Positions 1-8,236 of a stretch of 64,000 nucleotides of DNA are shown piece after piece. Every line of letters starts with the position of its first letter. Position 1 is the first letter of the stretch. Location of the stretch: contig NZ_SLWS01000002.1 of NCBI RefSeq assembly GCF_004345645.1, positions 248,001 to 312,000 on the forward strand, in the 5' to 3' direction. The notes under the pieces are model-generated. The model made no database searches, was not told where the DNA came from, and saw only the letters and a list, made by a program, of their open reading frames with translations. This DNA is from Actinocrispum wychmicini. GTDB taxonomy: Bacteria > Actinomycetota > Actinomycetes > Mycobacteriales > Pseudonocardiaceae. The translations under genes and the position numbers were made by a program.

Positions 1-1539
1 TTCATCATGCGCCCCAGCAACCGGACTGTCGGCAGCAGCGGCGGGCCGCGTCTGAACGACATGTACCGGACCGCGGCCCAGCGCCTGGAACACGAGGGCA
101 GGATCGACGAGGCCGCGTTCGTCTACGCCGACCTGCTCAACCAGCCGTCCACGGCCGTCGCCGTGCTGGAACGCCACCAGCGCTACCGGACAGCGGCCGA
201 ACTCGCCGAAGGGCGGCGGCTGGCACCGGACGTGATCGTCCGGCTGTGGTGGCAGGCGGGCGACCGGGACCGAGCGATCACGGTGGCCCGGACATTCGGG
301 GCGTTCGCCACCGCGATCGCCTTCATGTCCAGAGTGGACAAAGAAGCCGCCCGGCCGCTCCGGATCGAATGGGTCCGCTTCCTACAACAGGCCAACGACC
401 ACCTGGCGGCCGTGGAAGCCGCGTGGCCGGCGGACGACCTGCGGCCGACCGTGCTGACGAACATCCAGCACGGCATGGCCCTCGGCGGCCGCACAGCGGC
501 CCACCTGCTGGCGTATCTGCTGGCCGAGTGGCCATCGGCCGACACCCAGCGAGCCGCGATGTCCACTTTGGATGGCGAACACCGGGGTCAGTTCGTGGCC
601 ACGCTCACCAAGGTCACGATTCGGGACCCGGCCGTGGACCGGCGAATCTGCACAGCCGCCCTGCGCGCATCACTCGGCGACGACACCCCGGTCAGCGCGT
701 TGACTTACCGCGCCGACCCGTTGCTGGTCGTCGACCTCCCGGCCAGGAGGATGCACGCGGACCCGAACGGCACCCTGGTAATCGAAGTCCCACTGCGCAA
801 GGGTGAGCTGCCGATCCTGGACGCGGTCGCCCTGGACAGCGGCGCGTTCCTGATCGCGCACGGCGACCTGGGCGTGACCCTCCGGGCGTCGGACGACACA
901 ATCCGCGCGCGGTGGAGCGTGCCCGCGCACGAACTCGTGGTCGCCGACCACGGTGGCAGCGCGTTGCTGGTCGCCCGCCTGGGCGAGTCGTGCGAGATTC
1001 ACCGGCTCGACCTGACCAGCCGCAAGGTGACCCGCTGGACGAGCCTGCACAACACGCGGTTCGTCCCGTCCTACGACGGCGCGATCGCGATCACCGTGGA
1101 CGAGGACGGCATCGCGTGGCTGGACACGCACGCCGAACCGCCCAGGGTGATGTGGCGCGAACTGACCCGTGACAACCAGATCCGGTCGCTGCAACGCGTC
1201 CCGAACAGCCTGGCCGCGGCTGTCGACGACGAACTGTGGCACTGGGACCTGCCGTCGATGGCCCTGCGCCGACGCGTCAAACTACCCGAGGACACCACCG
1301 GGCTGCTGGCCAACGGGAACACGATCACCTGCGACTCCCCCCGCGTCAGCGGATCGATGTTCACGACCGGCACACTGGTGCACGCGGCAGCACACACCAC
1401 GCCCGCCCTGGACATCCGGTTCCCCGAATCGGACCCACCCGGATTTCGCGCACACGGCACCAACGTCACGCTCTGGGACAACGCGGGACGACTGGTGGCA
1501 GCCGACATCACGCAACGGCGGGTGCTGTCGACCGAATGA
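1..1539 (+). CDS. TPR-like plus beta-propeller protein (possible bpX component), 5' end outside window
   Basis: The frame is open to the left edge, so the start may lie outside; the first ATG inside is at 7 and gives 510 residues. Residues about 20-200 are Ala/Leu-rich short helices of TPR type (RIDEAAFVYADLL at 32-44). Residues about 225-500 show the alternating hydrophobic strands and W/D turns of a beta-propeller. There is no signal peptide, so it is probably cytosolic. The order of helical repeats then propeller resembles the propeller member of MoxR-vWA-beta-propeller (bpX) ternary systems; the AAA ATPase and vWA partners would then be to the left. That assignment is inference from layout, since no diagnostic motif is visible. 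The next gene is convergent, 53 bases away. Confidence 0.6.
   Translation, partial: FIMRPSNRTVGSSGGPRLNDMYRTAAQRLEHEGRIDEAAFVYADLLNQPSTAVAVLERHQRYRTAAELAEGRRLAPDVIVRLWWQAGDRDRAITVARTFGAFATAIAFMSRVDKEAARPLRIEWVRFLQQANDHLAAVEAAWPADDLRPTVLTNIQHGMALGGRTAAHLLAYLLAEWPSADTQRAAMSTLDGEHRGQFVATLTKVTIRDPAVDRRICTAALRASLGDDTPVSALTYRADPLLVVDLPARRMHADPNGTLVIEVPLRKGELPILDAVALDSGAFLIAHGDLGVTLRASDDTIRARWSVPAHELVVADHGGSALLVARLGESCEIHRLDLTSRKVTRWTSLHNTRFVPSYDGAIAITVDEDGIAWLDTHAEPPRVMWRELTRDNQIRSLQRVPNSLAAAVDDELWHWDLPSMALRRRVKLPEDTTGLLANGNTITCDSPRVSGSMFTTGTLVHAAAHTTPALDIRFPESDPPGFRAHGTNVTLWDNAGRLVAADITQRRVLSTE
326..340. repeat. TGTCCANNNTGGACA palindromic motif, copy 1
   Basis: TGTCCAGAGTGGACA, a perfect 15-base palindrome with a three-base centre inside a coding region. 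One member of a family of related motifs across the window. Confidence 0.5.
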
Positions 1540-1592
1540 GTGGCTGTTGACCTGCGTGGACGTATTCCTCGGCACGCACAGCCGCGGTGGTG

Positions 1593-2747
1593 TCAGCGTA
1601 GTTTGCCGAAGAACTCCCGGATGTCGCCGGTGAGCAGGTCGGGGGCTTCCATGGCGGCGAAGTGGCCGCCGCGGTCGAATTCGGACCAGTGCACGACAGT
1701 GTGTTCGAGCTCGACAGTGGGTCGGATCGACACGTCCAGGGGGAACACCGCGACCCCGGTGGGCACCGTGGAACGCTGACTCGCGCCCCAGGCTCCGGCA
1801 TGGGCGGTCTCGTAGTAGCTGTTGGCCGAGGACCCGGCGGTGCCGGTCAACCAGTACAGCATCACGTTGGTGAGCAGCTGATCCCGGTCCACCGCGTCCT
1901 CGGGCAGTTCGGCGGCCGGATCGGTCCACTCCTTGAACTTCTCCACGATCCAGGCCAGTTGTCCGACCGGGGAGTCGTGCAGCCCGTGCGCCAGGGTCTG
2001 CGGCCGGCTGATCTGCATCATCGCGTAGCCGGACCCCTCGGTCTTCAGGTACGCCAGATGCGCGAGCCGCGCCCGATCGGCCTCGGTCAGCTCGCCCAGA
2101 TCGTCGGGGTTGACCTCGGTGAACGCGGAGAGCCCGTTCGTGTGCACGCCGACAACCTTGTCGGGGTTGAGCCGGCCGAGCCCTGGGGCGATGACCGCGC
2201 CGGTGTCGCCGCCCTGGGCGCCGTAGCGGTCGTAGCCGAGCCGGTTCATCAGTTCGGCGAACGCCCTGGTCACCCGGTTGGTGTCCCAGCCGGCCTCGCG
2301 GGTCGGCCCGGAGAAGCCGCTGCCGGGATTCGACGGGATCACGAGGTGGAACGCGTCCGCCGGGTCTCCGCCGTGTGCTCTGGGGTCGGTCAGCGGGCCG
2401 ATGACGTTGAGGAACTCCGCGACGGAGCCGGGCCAGCCGTGGATCAGGATCAGCGGCAGTGCGTCCGGCTCGGGCGAGCGGACGTGCAGGAAGTGGATGT
2501 TCTGTCCGTCGATCTGGGTGGTGAACTGGGGATAGGAGTTCAGTTCCCGCTCATGGGCGCGCCAGTCGTAGCCGTCGCGCCAGTACTCGGCCAGCACTTT
2601 GAGGTAGCTCACCGGCACCCCGCGGCTCCAGCCGACATCGGGCAGGTCCGCGGCCCACCGGGTTCTGGTGAGCCGGTCACGCAGATCATCCAGGTCAGCC
2701 TGGGGAATGTCGATGGTGAAGGGCCGGATCTCGCTGTTGTTCCGCAT
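1593..2747 (-). CDS. Epoxide hydrolase (EHN / alpha-beta hydrolase)
   Basis: 384 residues, the usual length for the microsomal-type epoxide hydrolase family, which opens epoxides to diols through an Asp-ester intermediate. The N-terminal EHN segment (about 8-110) is typical ([19 protein letters not shown]). The oxyanion motif HGWPGS is at 103-108. The nucleophile elbow reads GGDTG, with Asp181 as the expected nucleophile, and the C-terminal base is His362 in [11 protein letters not shown]. There is no signal peptide, so it is cytosolic. It is divergent from the WYL regulator at 2811 across a 63-base gap, so that regulator is its likely controller. Substrate cannot be told from sequence. Confidence 0.93.
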   Translation of the reverse strand: MRNNSEIRPFTIDIPQADLDDLRDRLTRTRWAADLPDVGWSRGVPVSYLKVLAEYWRDGYDWRAHERELNSYPQFTTQIDGQNIHFLHVRSPEPDALPLILIHGWPGSVAEFLNVIGPLTDPRAHGGDPADAFHLVIPSNPGSGFSGPTREAGWDTNRVTRAFAELMNRLGYDRYGAQGGDTGAVIAPGLGRLNPDKVVGVHTNGLSAFTEVNPDDLGELTEADRARLAHLAYLKTEGSGYAMMQISRPQTLAHGLHDSPVGQLAWIVEKFKEWTDPAAELPEDAVDRDQLLTNVMLYWLTGTAGSSANSYYETAHAGAWGASQRSTVPTGVAVFPLDVSIRPTVELEHTVVHWSEFDRGGHFAAMEAPDLLTGDIREFFGKLR

Positions 2748-2810
2748 GCCGACTACGCTAGAAGCCGGTTAGGTCTGATTCGGTCCTAGGTTGATGGCAG
2801 ACTTCAACGC
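2748..2810. promoter_or_regulatory. Divergent promoter region between epoxide hydrolase and WYL regulator
   Basis: The 63-base gap must hold promoters for both genes. A TAGGTT box at 2787-2792 is a candidate -10 for the regulator, whose ATG at 2811 has no clear Shine-Dalgarno. No convincing palindrome is seen. Confidence 0.35.
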
Positions 2811-3761
2811 ATGTGGGAAACCTCGGCACGGTTGCTGCGACTGCTCTCGCTCTTGCAGACACGACGCGACTGGTCCGGCGCCGAACTCGCCGAGCGACTG
2901 GAGATCACCGCGCGTACCGTGCGACGTGACATCGAGCGCCTGCGGGCCCTCGGCTACCCTGTGCTGGCCACCGCGGGCACCGCCGGCTACCGGTTGGGCG
3001 CCGGCGCGGACGTGCCGCCGCTGCTGCTCGACGATGATGAGGCCGTCGCGGTCGCGATGGGCCTGCGCACGGCCGCCGGCGGTTCCATCACCGGTATCGA
3101 GGAGACCTCGGTGCGGGCCCTGGCCAAGCTCGAACAGGTACTGCCGTCCCGGCTGCGCCACCGGATCAACGCCTTGCAGTCGATGACCGTGCCGATGGCC
3201 AACACCGGCCCCACCGTCGACCCGAGCACCCTCACCGCCATCGCCGCCGCCTGCCGAGACTCGCTGCGCCTGCGCTTCGACTACCGCACCCACGACGCAA
3301 CCAAAAGCCTCCGCACCACCGAGCCGCACCGACTGGTGCATTCGGGCCGGCGCTGGTACCTCATCGGCTGGGACGTCGACCGCCAGGACTGGCGTACCTA
3401 CCGCGTGGACCGCCTCAACCCGCGCACGCCCACCGGCCCCCGGTTCACCCCACGCACCCCACCAGACCCCGATCTCAGCGGCTACACCTCACGCGCGATC
3501 TCCACGTCGGCCTACCGCTACCAAGCCCGCTTCACCCTGCACGTCAACGCCGAGACCGCGGCGGAGCGGATCTCCCCCACCACCGCGACCCTGGAGCCGA
3601 TCGACGAGCAGAGCTGCACCCTGCGGGCCGGATCCAACTCGCTGGACGAGTTGGCCATCTACGTGGCAGGCAAGGGATTCGACTTCCAGATACACGAACC
3701 CCCGGAACTCGTCGAACACGTCAGAACGCTGGCAACCCGACTCGCCAACGCGAGCGGGTGA
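2811..3761 (+). CDS. WYL-domain HTH transcriptional regulator
   Basis: 316 residues. The N-terminal winged helix (about 5-60) is of DeoR/HTH_11 type (ITARTVRRDIERLRALGYPV), ending in the usual GYRL turn. A helical linker follows to about 140, then a WYL domain with the name-giving WYL at 182-184 (RRWYLIGWDVD) and a WCX-like C-terminal domain. WYL proteins sense small ligands or nucleic acid and regulate a neighbour, and this architecture is very common beside single catabolic enzymes in actinobacteria. Its divergent partner is the epoxide hydrolase. The ATG at 2811 starts exactly at the expected N-terminus. Confidence 0.93.
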   Translation: MWETSARLLRLLSLLQTRRDWSGAELAERLEITARTVRRDIERLRALGYPVLATAGTAGYRLGAGADVPPLLLDDDEAVAVAMGLRTAAGGSITGIEETSVRALAKLEQVLPSRLRHRINALQSMTVPMANTGPTVDPSTLTAIAAACRDSLRLRFDYRTHDATKSLRTTEPHRLVHSGRRWYLIGWDVDRQDWRTYRVDRLNPRTPTGPRFTPRTPPDPDLSGYTSRAISTSAYRYQARFTLHVNAETAAERISPTTATLEPIDEQSCTLRAGSNSLDELAIYVAGKGFDFQIHEPPELVEHVRTLATRLANASG

Positions 3762-3770
3762 GTTGTCCGG

Positions 3771-4355
3771 TCAGCCCAGGCCCAGCGATGCGCTCGCGGT
3801 GCGCAACTCGTCGAGGGCCTTCCGGAGGCAGGCGGCGAACCCGTCATCGGGGGCACGATCAGCTTCGGACCATTCGGCGTACCCCCGCTTGAAGGCGAGG
3901 ACGGCGAGCTCACTGGCCACGGCCGCGGCCGGATCGGACACGCCGCGGGCGACCAGGGCAGTGGTCATGGCGGCCGCGAGGCTGACGCTCTTGAGGGCGT
4001 CGCGCTCCTGAAGTTCGGTGCTGGCGGCGACGGCCGCCTTCAGCCGCGGGGCGATCTCCCGGCTCATCGGGCCCATCGCGGTCGAGGCGCGCTCCAGACC
4101 GGCGGCGACCGCCTCGAGCGGGCTGGCGCCGGAAGGTGCCTCGGTGATGCCCTCGGTCAGCAGTCGACACAGCGTCTCCTGCCCGGCGACCAGCAGCTCG
4201 CGTTTGTCGGGGAAGTGCCGGAAGAAGGTGCTTTTGGTGACCCCGGCGCGCTCGGCGATCTGGGTCACCGTCGTGGCGTCGTACCCCTGCTCGGTGAACA
4301 GGTCGACGGCCGCCATGACGAGGCGTTCGCGCGCGCCCGGCTCCCATCGACCCAT
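3771..4355 (-). CDS. TetR/AcrR family repressor
   Basis: 194 residues. The N-terminal TetR helix-turn-helix is clear (AGVTKSTFFRHFPDKREL at about 38-55), followed by an all-helical ligand-binding domain. The start ATG (complement of 4353-4355) lies six bases from a TATCAT -10 box on the minus strand (4362-4367), so the mRNA is probably leaderless. It is divergent from the SDR gene at 4441, and the gap between them contains a perfect duplicated palindrome, so it almost certainly represses both itself and the SDR gene. The ligand is unknown. Confidence 0.92.
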   Translation of the reverse strand: MGRWEPGARERLVMAAVDLFTEQGYDATTVTQIAERAGVTKSTFFRHFPDKRELLVAGQETLCRLLTEGITEAPSGASPLEAVAAGLERASTAMGPMSREIAPRLKAAVAASTELQERDALKSVSLAAAMTTALVARGVSDPAAAVASELAVLAFKRGYAEWSEADRAPDDGFAACLRKALDELRTASASLGLG

Positions 4356-4369
4356 GGGACCATGATAGG

Positions 4370-4424
4370 TGATGGGACTCTTGTCCCGTCACTCTGCTAC
4401 GGTGACGGGACAAGAGTCCCATCA
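4370..4424. promoter_or_regulatory. Double TetR operator: perfect inverted repeat with 22-base arms
   Basis: Arm 4370-4391 is the exact reverse complement of arm 4403-4424, with an 11-base spacer. Each arm is itself a palindrome of the form GGGAC-4-GTCCC (GGGACTCTTGTCCC on the left, GGGACAAGAGTCCC on the right), so this is two head-to-head 14-base repressor sites filling the divergent promoter. It sits between the minus-strand -10 of the TetR gene and the Shine-Dalgarno of the SDR gene. Confidence 0.85.
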
Positions 4425-4440
4425 CTTGCGGGAGAGTTCC

Positions 4441-5322
4441 ATGCGCGTCTTCATCACCGGCGGCACCGGCCTGATCGGGTCAGCCGTCGTCGCCGAGCTG
4501 CTCGGCAACGGCCACACCGTCGTCGCACTCGCCCGCTCCGACGCCTCCGCACGGGCCGCCTCGGCTGTCGGCGCCGAGCCGATCCGGGGAGGCCTGGCCG
4601 ATCTGGACGTCCTGCGTGCCGGCGCCGCTCACGCCGACGGCGTGATCCATCTCGCCTTCGCCAACGACTTCAGCAGCCCCGAAGCCCTGGCGAACGCGGT
4701 CGCCGAGGAAAGCGCCGCTCTCGCCACCCTCGGCGAAGCACTCGTCGGCAGCGACCGTCCCTTCGTCGCCTGCTCGGGCACGCCCGCCGTGCCGGGCCGC
4801 GCCTCCACCGAGGCCGACCCGATTCTGACCGACGGACCGGTCGGTGGTCGCGGCCGTGCGGTCACAGGAGTCCTGGACTTGGCCTCGCGCGGGGTCCGCA
4901 GCTCGGCCGTCCGCTTGCCGCGGACCGTCCACAACGAGGGCACGGGCGGGTTCGCCGGTGTGTTGACCGGGATCGCGCGTCAGAGCGGAGTGTCCGGCTA
5001 CCCGGGCGACGGCACGCAGCGCTGGCCGGCCGTGCACGCCCTCGATGCCGCGGTCCTGTTCCGGCTCGCCTTGGAGCAGGCGGAAGCCGGCACCTCCTGG
5101 CATGCCGTGGACGACGAGGGCGACCGGGTGCGTGACATCGCGGCCGTCATCGGCCGGCGGCTGGGCCTGCCGGTCGAGTCCGTGCCGGTGCAGACCTACG
5201 GCCCCCTCGGCGTCATCTTCGCGGCCGACCAGCCTTCGTCCAGCACACACACCCGCCAAGCACTGGGCTGGGAGCCGAAACACCCGAGCCTGCTGGAAGA
5301 CCTGGAAAACATCCAGCCCTGA
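4441..5322 (+). CDS. Extended/atypical SDR, NAD-dependent epimerase-like oxidoreductase
   Basis: 293 residues from the ATG at 4441, which follows GGGAGAG. An upstream in-frame ATG at 4369 is rejected because its codons run through the operator. The N-terminal Rossmann motif TGGTGLIGSA (7-16) is of the extended-SDR TGxxGxxG type. The middle has the DGVIHLAF strand typical of this group. I see no classical YxxxK pair, which fits atypical SDRs (NAD-binding or quinone-oxidoreductase-like). It is probably cytosolic and repressed by the divergent TetR protein. TetR/SDR pairs of this kind often serve detoxification, but the substrate is unknown. Confidence 0.88.
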   Translation: MRVFITGGTGLIGSAVVAELLGNGHTVVALARSDASARAASAVGAEPIRGGLADLDVLRAGAAHADGVIHLAFANDFSSPEALANAVAEESAALATLGEALVGSDRPFVACSGTPAVPGRASTEADPILTDGPVGGRGRAVTGVLDLASRGVRSSAVRLPRTVHNEGTGGFAGVLTGIARQSGVSGYPGDGTQRWPAVHALDAAVLFRLALEQAEAGTSWHAVDDEGDRVRDIAAVIGRRLGLPVESVPVQTYGPLGVIFAADQPSSSTHTRQALGWEPKHPSLLEDLENIQP

Positions 5323-5439
5323 CCGCCGGCACATTCAGTCCACATCAGCCTGAGGACCTTCATGACCAGCCGCGGCGAAGTCGCCGCCGGCACCGTTGTC
5401 CCGCGCCGTCGACCAACGGTGTTGGCGCCAGCCGGACGT

Positions 5440-5694
5440 TCATGGTGTTCTGTTGTCTTCCTTCGCTTCCGGAATTCTCCAGCCCAACTGCCGCCACAGC
5501 GCACGTTCGGTGGGTGATGGCGGCAGGTCGGCCGCATGCCTTTCGGGATGTCCGGGCGGCACCCGCAAATCCAGCGGGCGATCCGGTGGGATGACACAAC
5601 CATAGAACTGGCAGACCATCTCGCCGAGCATCCGCAACGCACGCCAGCCAACCGGCAGCACAACAGCACGAAGAAGCTTGGCCGCATTCCGCAC
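5440..5694 (-). CDS. Small DUF6059-like protein
   Basis: 84 residues from a GTG (complement of 5692-5694) preceded by a strong GAGGAGGT five bases upstream on the minus strand. The proline-rich stretch with PPGHPERHAADLPPSPTE followed by RALW matches my memory of the DUF6059 family, tiny actinobacterial proteins with a conserved PPGHPER core and a LxxxERxLW tail. A short hydrophobic N-terminal helix precedes it. Function is unknown. It stands alone between unrelated genes. Confidence 0.65.
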   Translation of the reverse strand: MRNAAKLLRAVVLPVGWRALRMLGEMVCQFYGCVIPPDRPLDLRVPPGHPERHAADLPPSPTERALWRQLGWRIPEAKEDNRTP

Positions 5695-6033
5695 TCCGAC
5701 CTCCTCGTGACTGGACTACGGCCAACACTGCCAGCGCACCCTAAAGCCGCGATTGCACATCGCTAACGCGGAACTGCTCATAGTGGCGGAGGTCGCGGTG
5801 CCGTTGCCGGGTCAGTTGATTGGCCCGTTCGCCTCTCCGGTGTGGTACGGCCGATGGCATTCCGCGGACCGGCCTTGTGACGCCGCCACGGCGCCACTAC
5901 CTTCCGGGAGTCCGTTCCCGGCAAGGGAGTCCACGTGCCGTGGTAGGCCGCTCTCCACCTCCGCGGCACGATGCGCTGGGACTACGACCCAGCAGATGCC
6001 CCGGCTGGGCCGGGCCTCGAACACAGGAGAATC
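5695..6033. other. Intergenic, no gene recognised
   Basis: About 340 bases between two divergent small genes. Frames here are short and lack family features. It presumably holds the promoters of the DUF6059-like gene and of the secreted protein at 6034. No repeat or hairpin of note. Confidence 0.4.
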
Positions 6034-6402
6034 ATGACGAAACGTCGATTGCTCACCGCCGCCATCTCACTTCTGGCCCTCGTCGCCCTGCCAGGCACGG
6101 CGCACGCGGCGAACTCGGTCACCATCATCGAGGGCTACGGCACCGGCAGCGCCTGGGTCAAGTTCAGCTACACATGCGCACCGGGGACCGCGACGAACGC
6201 GCCCCTGGTCGTAGCGGCGGGTCAATCGGTGGCGAACGCAAGCCCCGGCGTGACCTGTGACAACGTCAGCCACACCGTGATCAGCGGGACAAGCTGTTTG
6301 ACCAGTTGCAACTTCCGCCCGGGCAACAGCGTGTGGGTCCAGGTGCACGTGGGCGGGGCCAGCGATTCCAGGAACCTGGGCCTGCGTCCCCCGCCGTGGT
6401 GA
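6034..6402 (+). CDS. Small secreted Cys-containing protein
   Basis: 122 residues. The ATG at 6034 follows ACAGGAGA and begins a classic Sec signal peptide: MTKRR, a hydrophobic core, then GTAHA-A with cleavage near residue 25. The mature part is short, beta-rich and has four cysteines (YTCAPG, VTCDN, SCLTSC), which suggests two disulfides. Similar small exported proteins are common in actinomycetes and have no known role. An in-frame ATG at 5971 is rejected because it would hide the signal peptide. Confidence 0.8.
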   Translation: MTKRRLLTAAISLLALVALPGTAHAANSVTIIEGYGTGSAWVKFSYTCAPGTATNAPLVVAAGQSVANASPGVTCDNVSHTVISGTSCLTSCNFRPGNSVWVQVHVGGASDSRNLGLRPPPW

Positions 6403-6487
6403 GCGCCGGGAGTCCGTGCGGTCCCTGGCGGGTCGCCGTTCACCAAGAGCGCCTGCTCCCGATGAGCCGTGACTTGTCCACTTCGGA

Positions 6488-7096
6488 TCAACCGGACCGG
6501 GTGACGGAGATGCCCAGGACATCCCGGACGTAGATCTCGATGAACTCGGGAAGCCATGGGGCAGCGGCTATCCGGTCGAACACGGCGATGATCCCACTGT
6601 CCGGGGCGTCGGTGAGATGGACGATGCGCCACAGGTTCAACGGCTGGTTCTCGGTGCCGCCCACCGAGTGCTGTACGTGGAAGACCGGCTGGCGGGAATC
6701 GGCCCGCAGGGGCTCGCCGTCGCTGCCGGCAAGCTCGGTGGCCCCGATGAACGTGACGATCTGGTTGGCATGGTCGAGCTGGGTCTGTTCGAGCACCAGT
6801 CCGTACGTGTCGGGCTGGGTCCACAGGCGCTGCATCGACTTGCGTACGAAGATGTCGCCCTCGCCCCACGACTCGGCGCTGCCGGAAGCCACCACGAACG
6901 GGATGAACAAGTCTGGCCGCCGGGCCTTGCGGACCTCCAGGTCCCACAGCATCGTCCGGGTGAACACCAAGGGTTTCCCGAGCTGGTAACGCTCGGCCAG
7001 GACCTCGTTGACATCGATCGCGGGCAGCTCGTAGCGGGTCGCGGCCGGGTTGTCCCACGCCTCGAGAAAAGTCTTCACATGATCGATGGTGTCCAT
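6488..7096 (-). CDS. Conserved hypothetical protein, unrecognised
   Basis: 202 residues from an ATG preceded by GGGAGG at five-base spacing. No signal peptide or membrane segment. The composition is that of a soluble alpha/beta protein with several Trp and acidic residues (RTMLWDLEVRKARRPDLF; LDHANQIVTFIGATEL). I do not recognise the family. It is divergent from the dioxygenase-like gene at 7222, with 125 bases between the starts, so the two may be co-regulated. Confidence 0.75.
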   Translation of the reverse strand: MDTIDHVKTFLEAWDNPAATRYELPAIDVNEVLAERYQLGKPLVFTRTMLWDLEVRKARRPDLFIPFVVASGSAESWGEGDIFVRKSMQRLWTQPDTYGLVLEQTQLDHANQIVTFIGATELAGSDGEPLRADSRQPVFHVQHSVGGTENQPLNLWRIVHLTDAPDSGIIAVFDRIAAAPWLPEFIEIYVRDVLGISVTRSG

Positions 7097-7221
7097 CGCG
7101 GCCTCCCAGGTGTTTCTCGCGAATCGCCAAGGCCCACACTAGCGGCCAGTTCGGCAAGTGTCGGGCGGTGATCGCTGGCTCACGCAATGATTCGCTTCTC
7201 GGTTGATGGCAAGGTCAAGGT

Positions 7222-8010
7222 ATGGCATCCGGCGACCAGGCCATCGAGCACTTCCAGATCCACGGTTGGATGCGCGTGCCTGGGGCGTTCGACCGCGCCG
7301 AGGCCTCGGCCATGCGCGACGTCGTCTGGCACGGCCTTGCGGACGTCGGCGTCCAGCGCGACGCGCCGGCGACGTGGACCATCGAACGGCCGGAAAAACT
7401 GCAACAGCTGAAGGCCCATGCCGCCTTCAACGCCGTGGGAAGCGCACGCCTGCTCGCGGCCATCGACGCCATTCTGGAAACCCAGGCCTACCAGAAGCCG
7501 AAAAGGTGGGGCGCCATATTCGTGGCCTTCCCCACCATGGACGAATGGCGGGTGCCGGCGAGCGGTTGGCACGTCGATGCGAACTACACCAGCCAGCTGT
7601 CGCCGCCGAAGGGCGTCCAAACTCACGCCCTGTTCGGTGATATCGCGCCCCGCAGCGGCGCCAGCCAGATCCTGTCGGGCTCGCATCGGTTGATCCGCAA
7701 ATGGTTCGAGGACCATCCGCCGCCGGCCGGCGCGCGAAGCGCCGACATGCGCAAGTCATTGCAGAGGCATCCGTATGTCCGGGACCTGCATACCGAGGGC
7801 GACCGGGGAAGCCGGATCGATCGGTTCATGAACCGCGTCGAGGAAGTGGACGGCATCCCGCTGCAGGTGGTCGAAAACACGGGCGCGGCCAGGGACGTCA
7901 TCCTCTTGCACCCGTTGACGCTGCACGTCGCCGCCCCAAACAACGGCGTCGCGCCTCGTTTCCTGCTTAGCGGCGCCGTCACGACCGACATGCACGGCTG
8001 GGCCCGGTAA
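7222..8010 (+). CDS. Phytanoyl-CoA dioxygenase (PhyH)-like Fe(II)/2-oxoglutarate oxygenase
   Basis: 262 residues. PhyH-family members hydroxylate small substrates with Fe(II) and 2-oxoglutarate. The expected facial triad is present: His117 and Asp119 in GWHVDAN, and His235 in LTLHVAAPN, with Arg246 (APRFLLSG) as a likely 2-oxoglutarate carboxylate anchor. The mid-region SGASQILSGSHRL is the usual PhyH turn. No signal peptide. Outside secondary-metabolite clusters these enzymes have unpredictable substrates, and nothing next to it identifies one. Confidence 0.88.
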   Translation: MASGDQAIEHFQIHGWMRVPGAFDRAEASAMRDVVWHGLADVGVQRDAPATWTIERPEKLQQLKAHAAFNAVGSARLLAAIDAILETQAYQKPKRWGAIFVAFPTMDEWRVPASGWHVDANYTSQLSPPKGVQTHALFGDIAPRSGASQILSGSHRLIRKWFEDHPPPAGARSADMRKSLQRHPYVRDLHTEGDRGSRIDRFMNRVEEVDGIPLQVVENTGAARDVILLHPLTLHVAAPNNGVAPRFLLSGAVTTDMHGWAR

Positions 8011-8236
8011 CCGGCGGACTCCCCGGATACGCCGGTCCACGGTCAGATCCGCCGACCCCTTTGTCCGATGTGGAGAGTCGATGTGAGTTGTCCAGACCAT
8101 TCGTCGTTTTATTTTCGCCACCCGTAGACCATAGGCCGCTGATTTCGACCATTCGGCGTACACCCTCGGTGTTAACCGGACAACACTCAGTAGTTTCCTG
8201 GTCACCTTGTTCCGGTCGGCCGAAGGAGGGTCCGCC

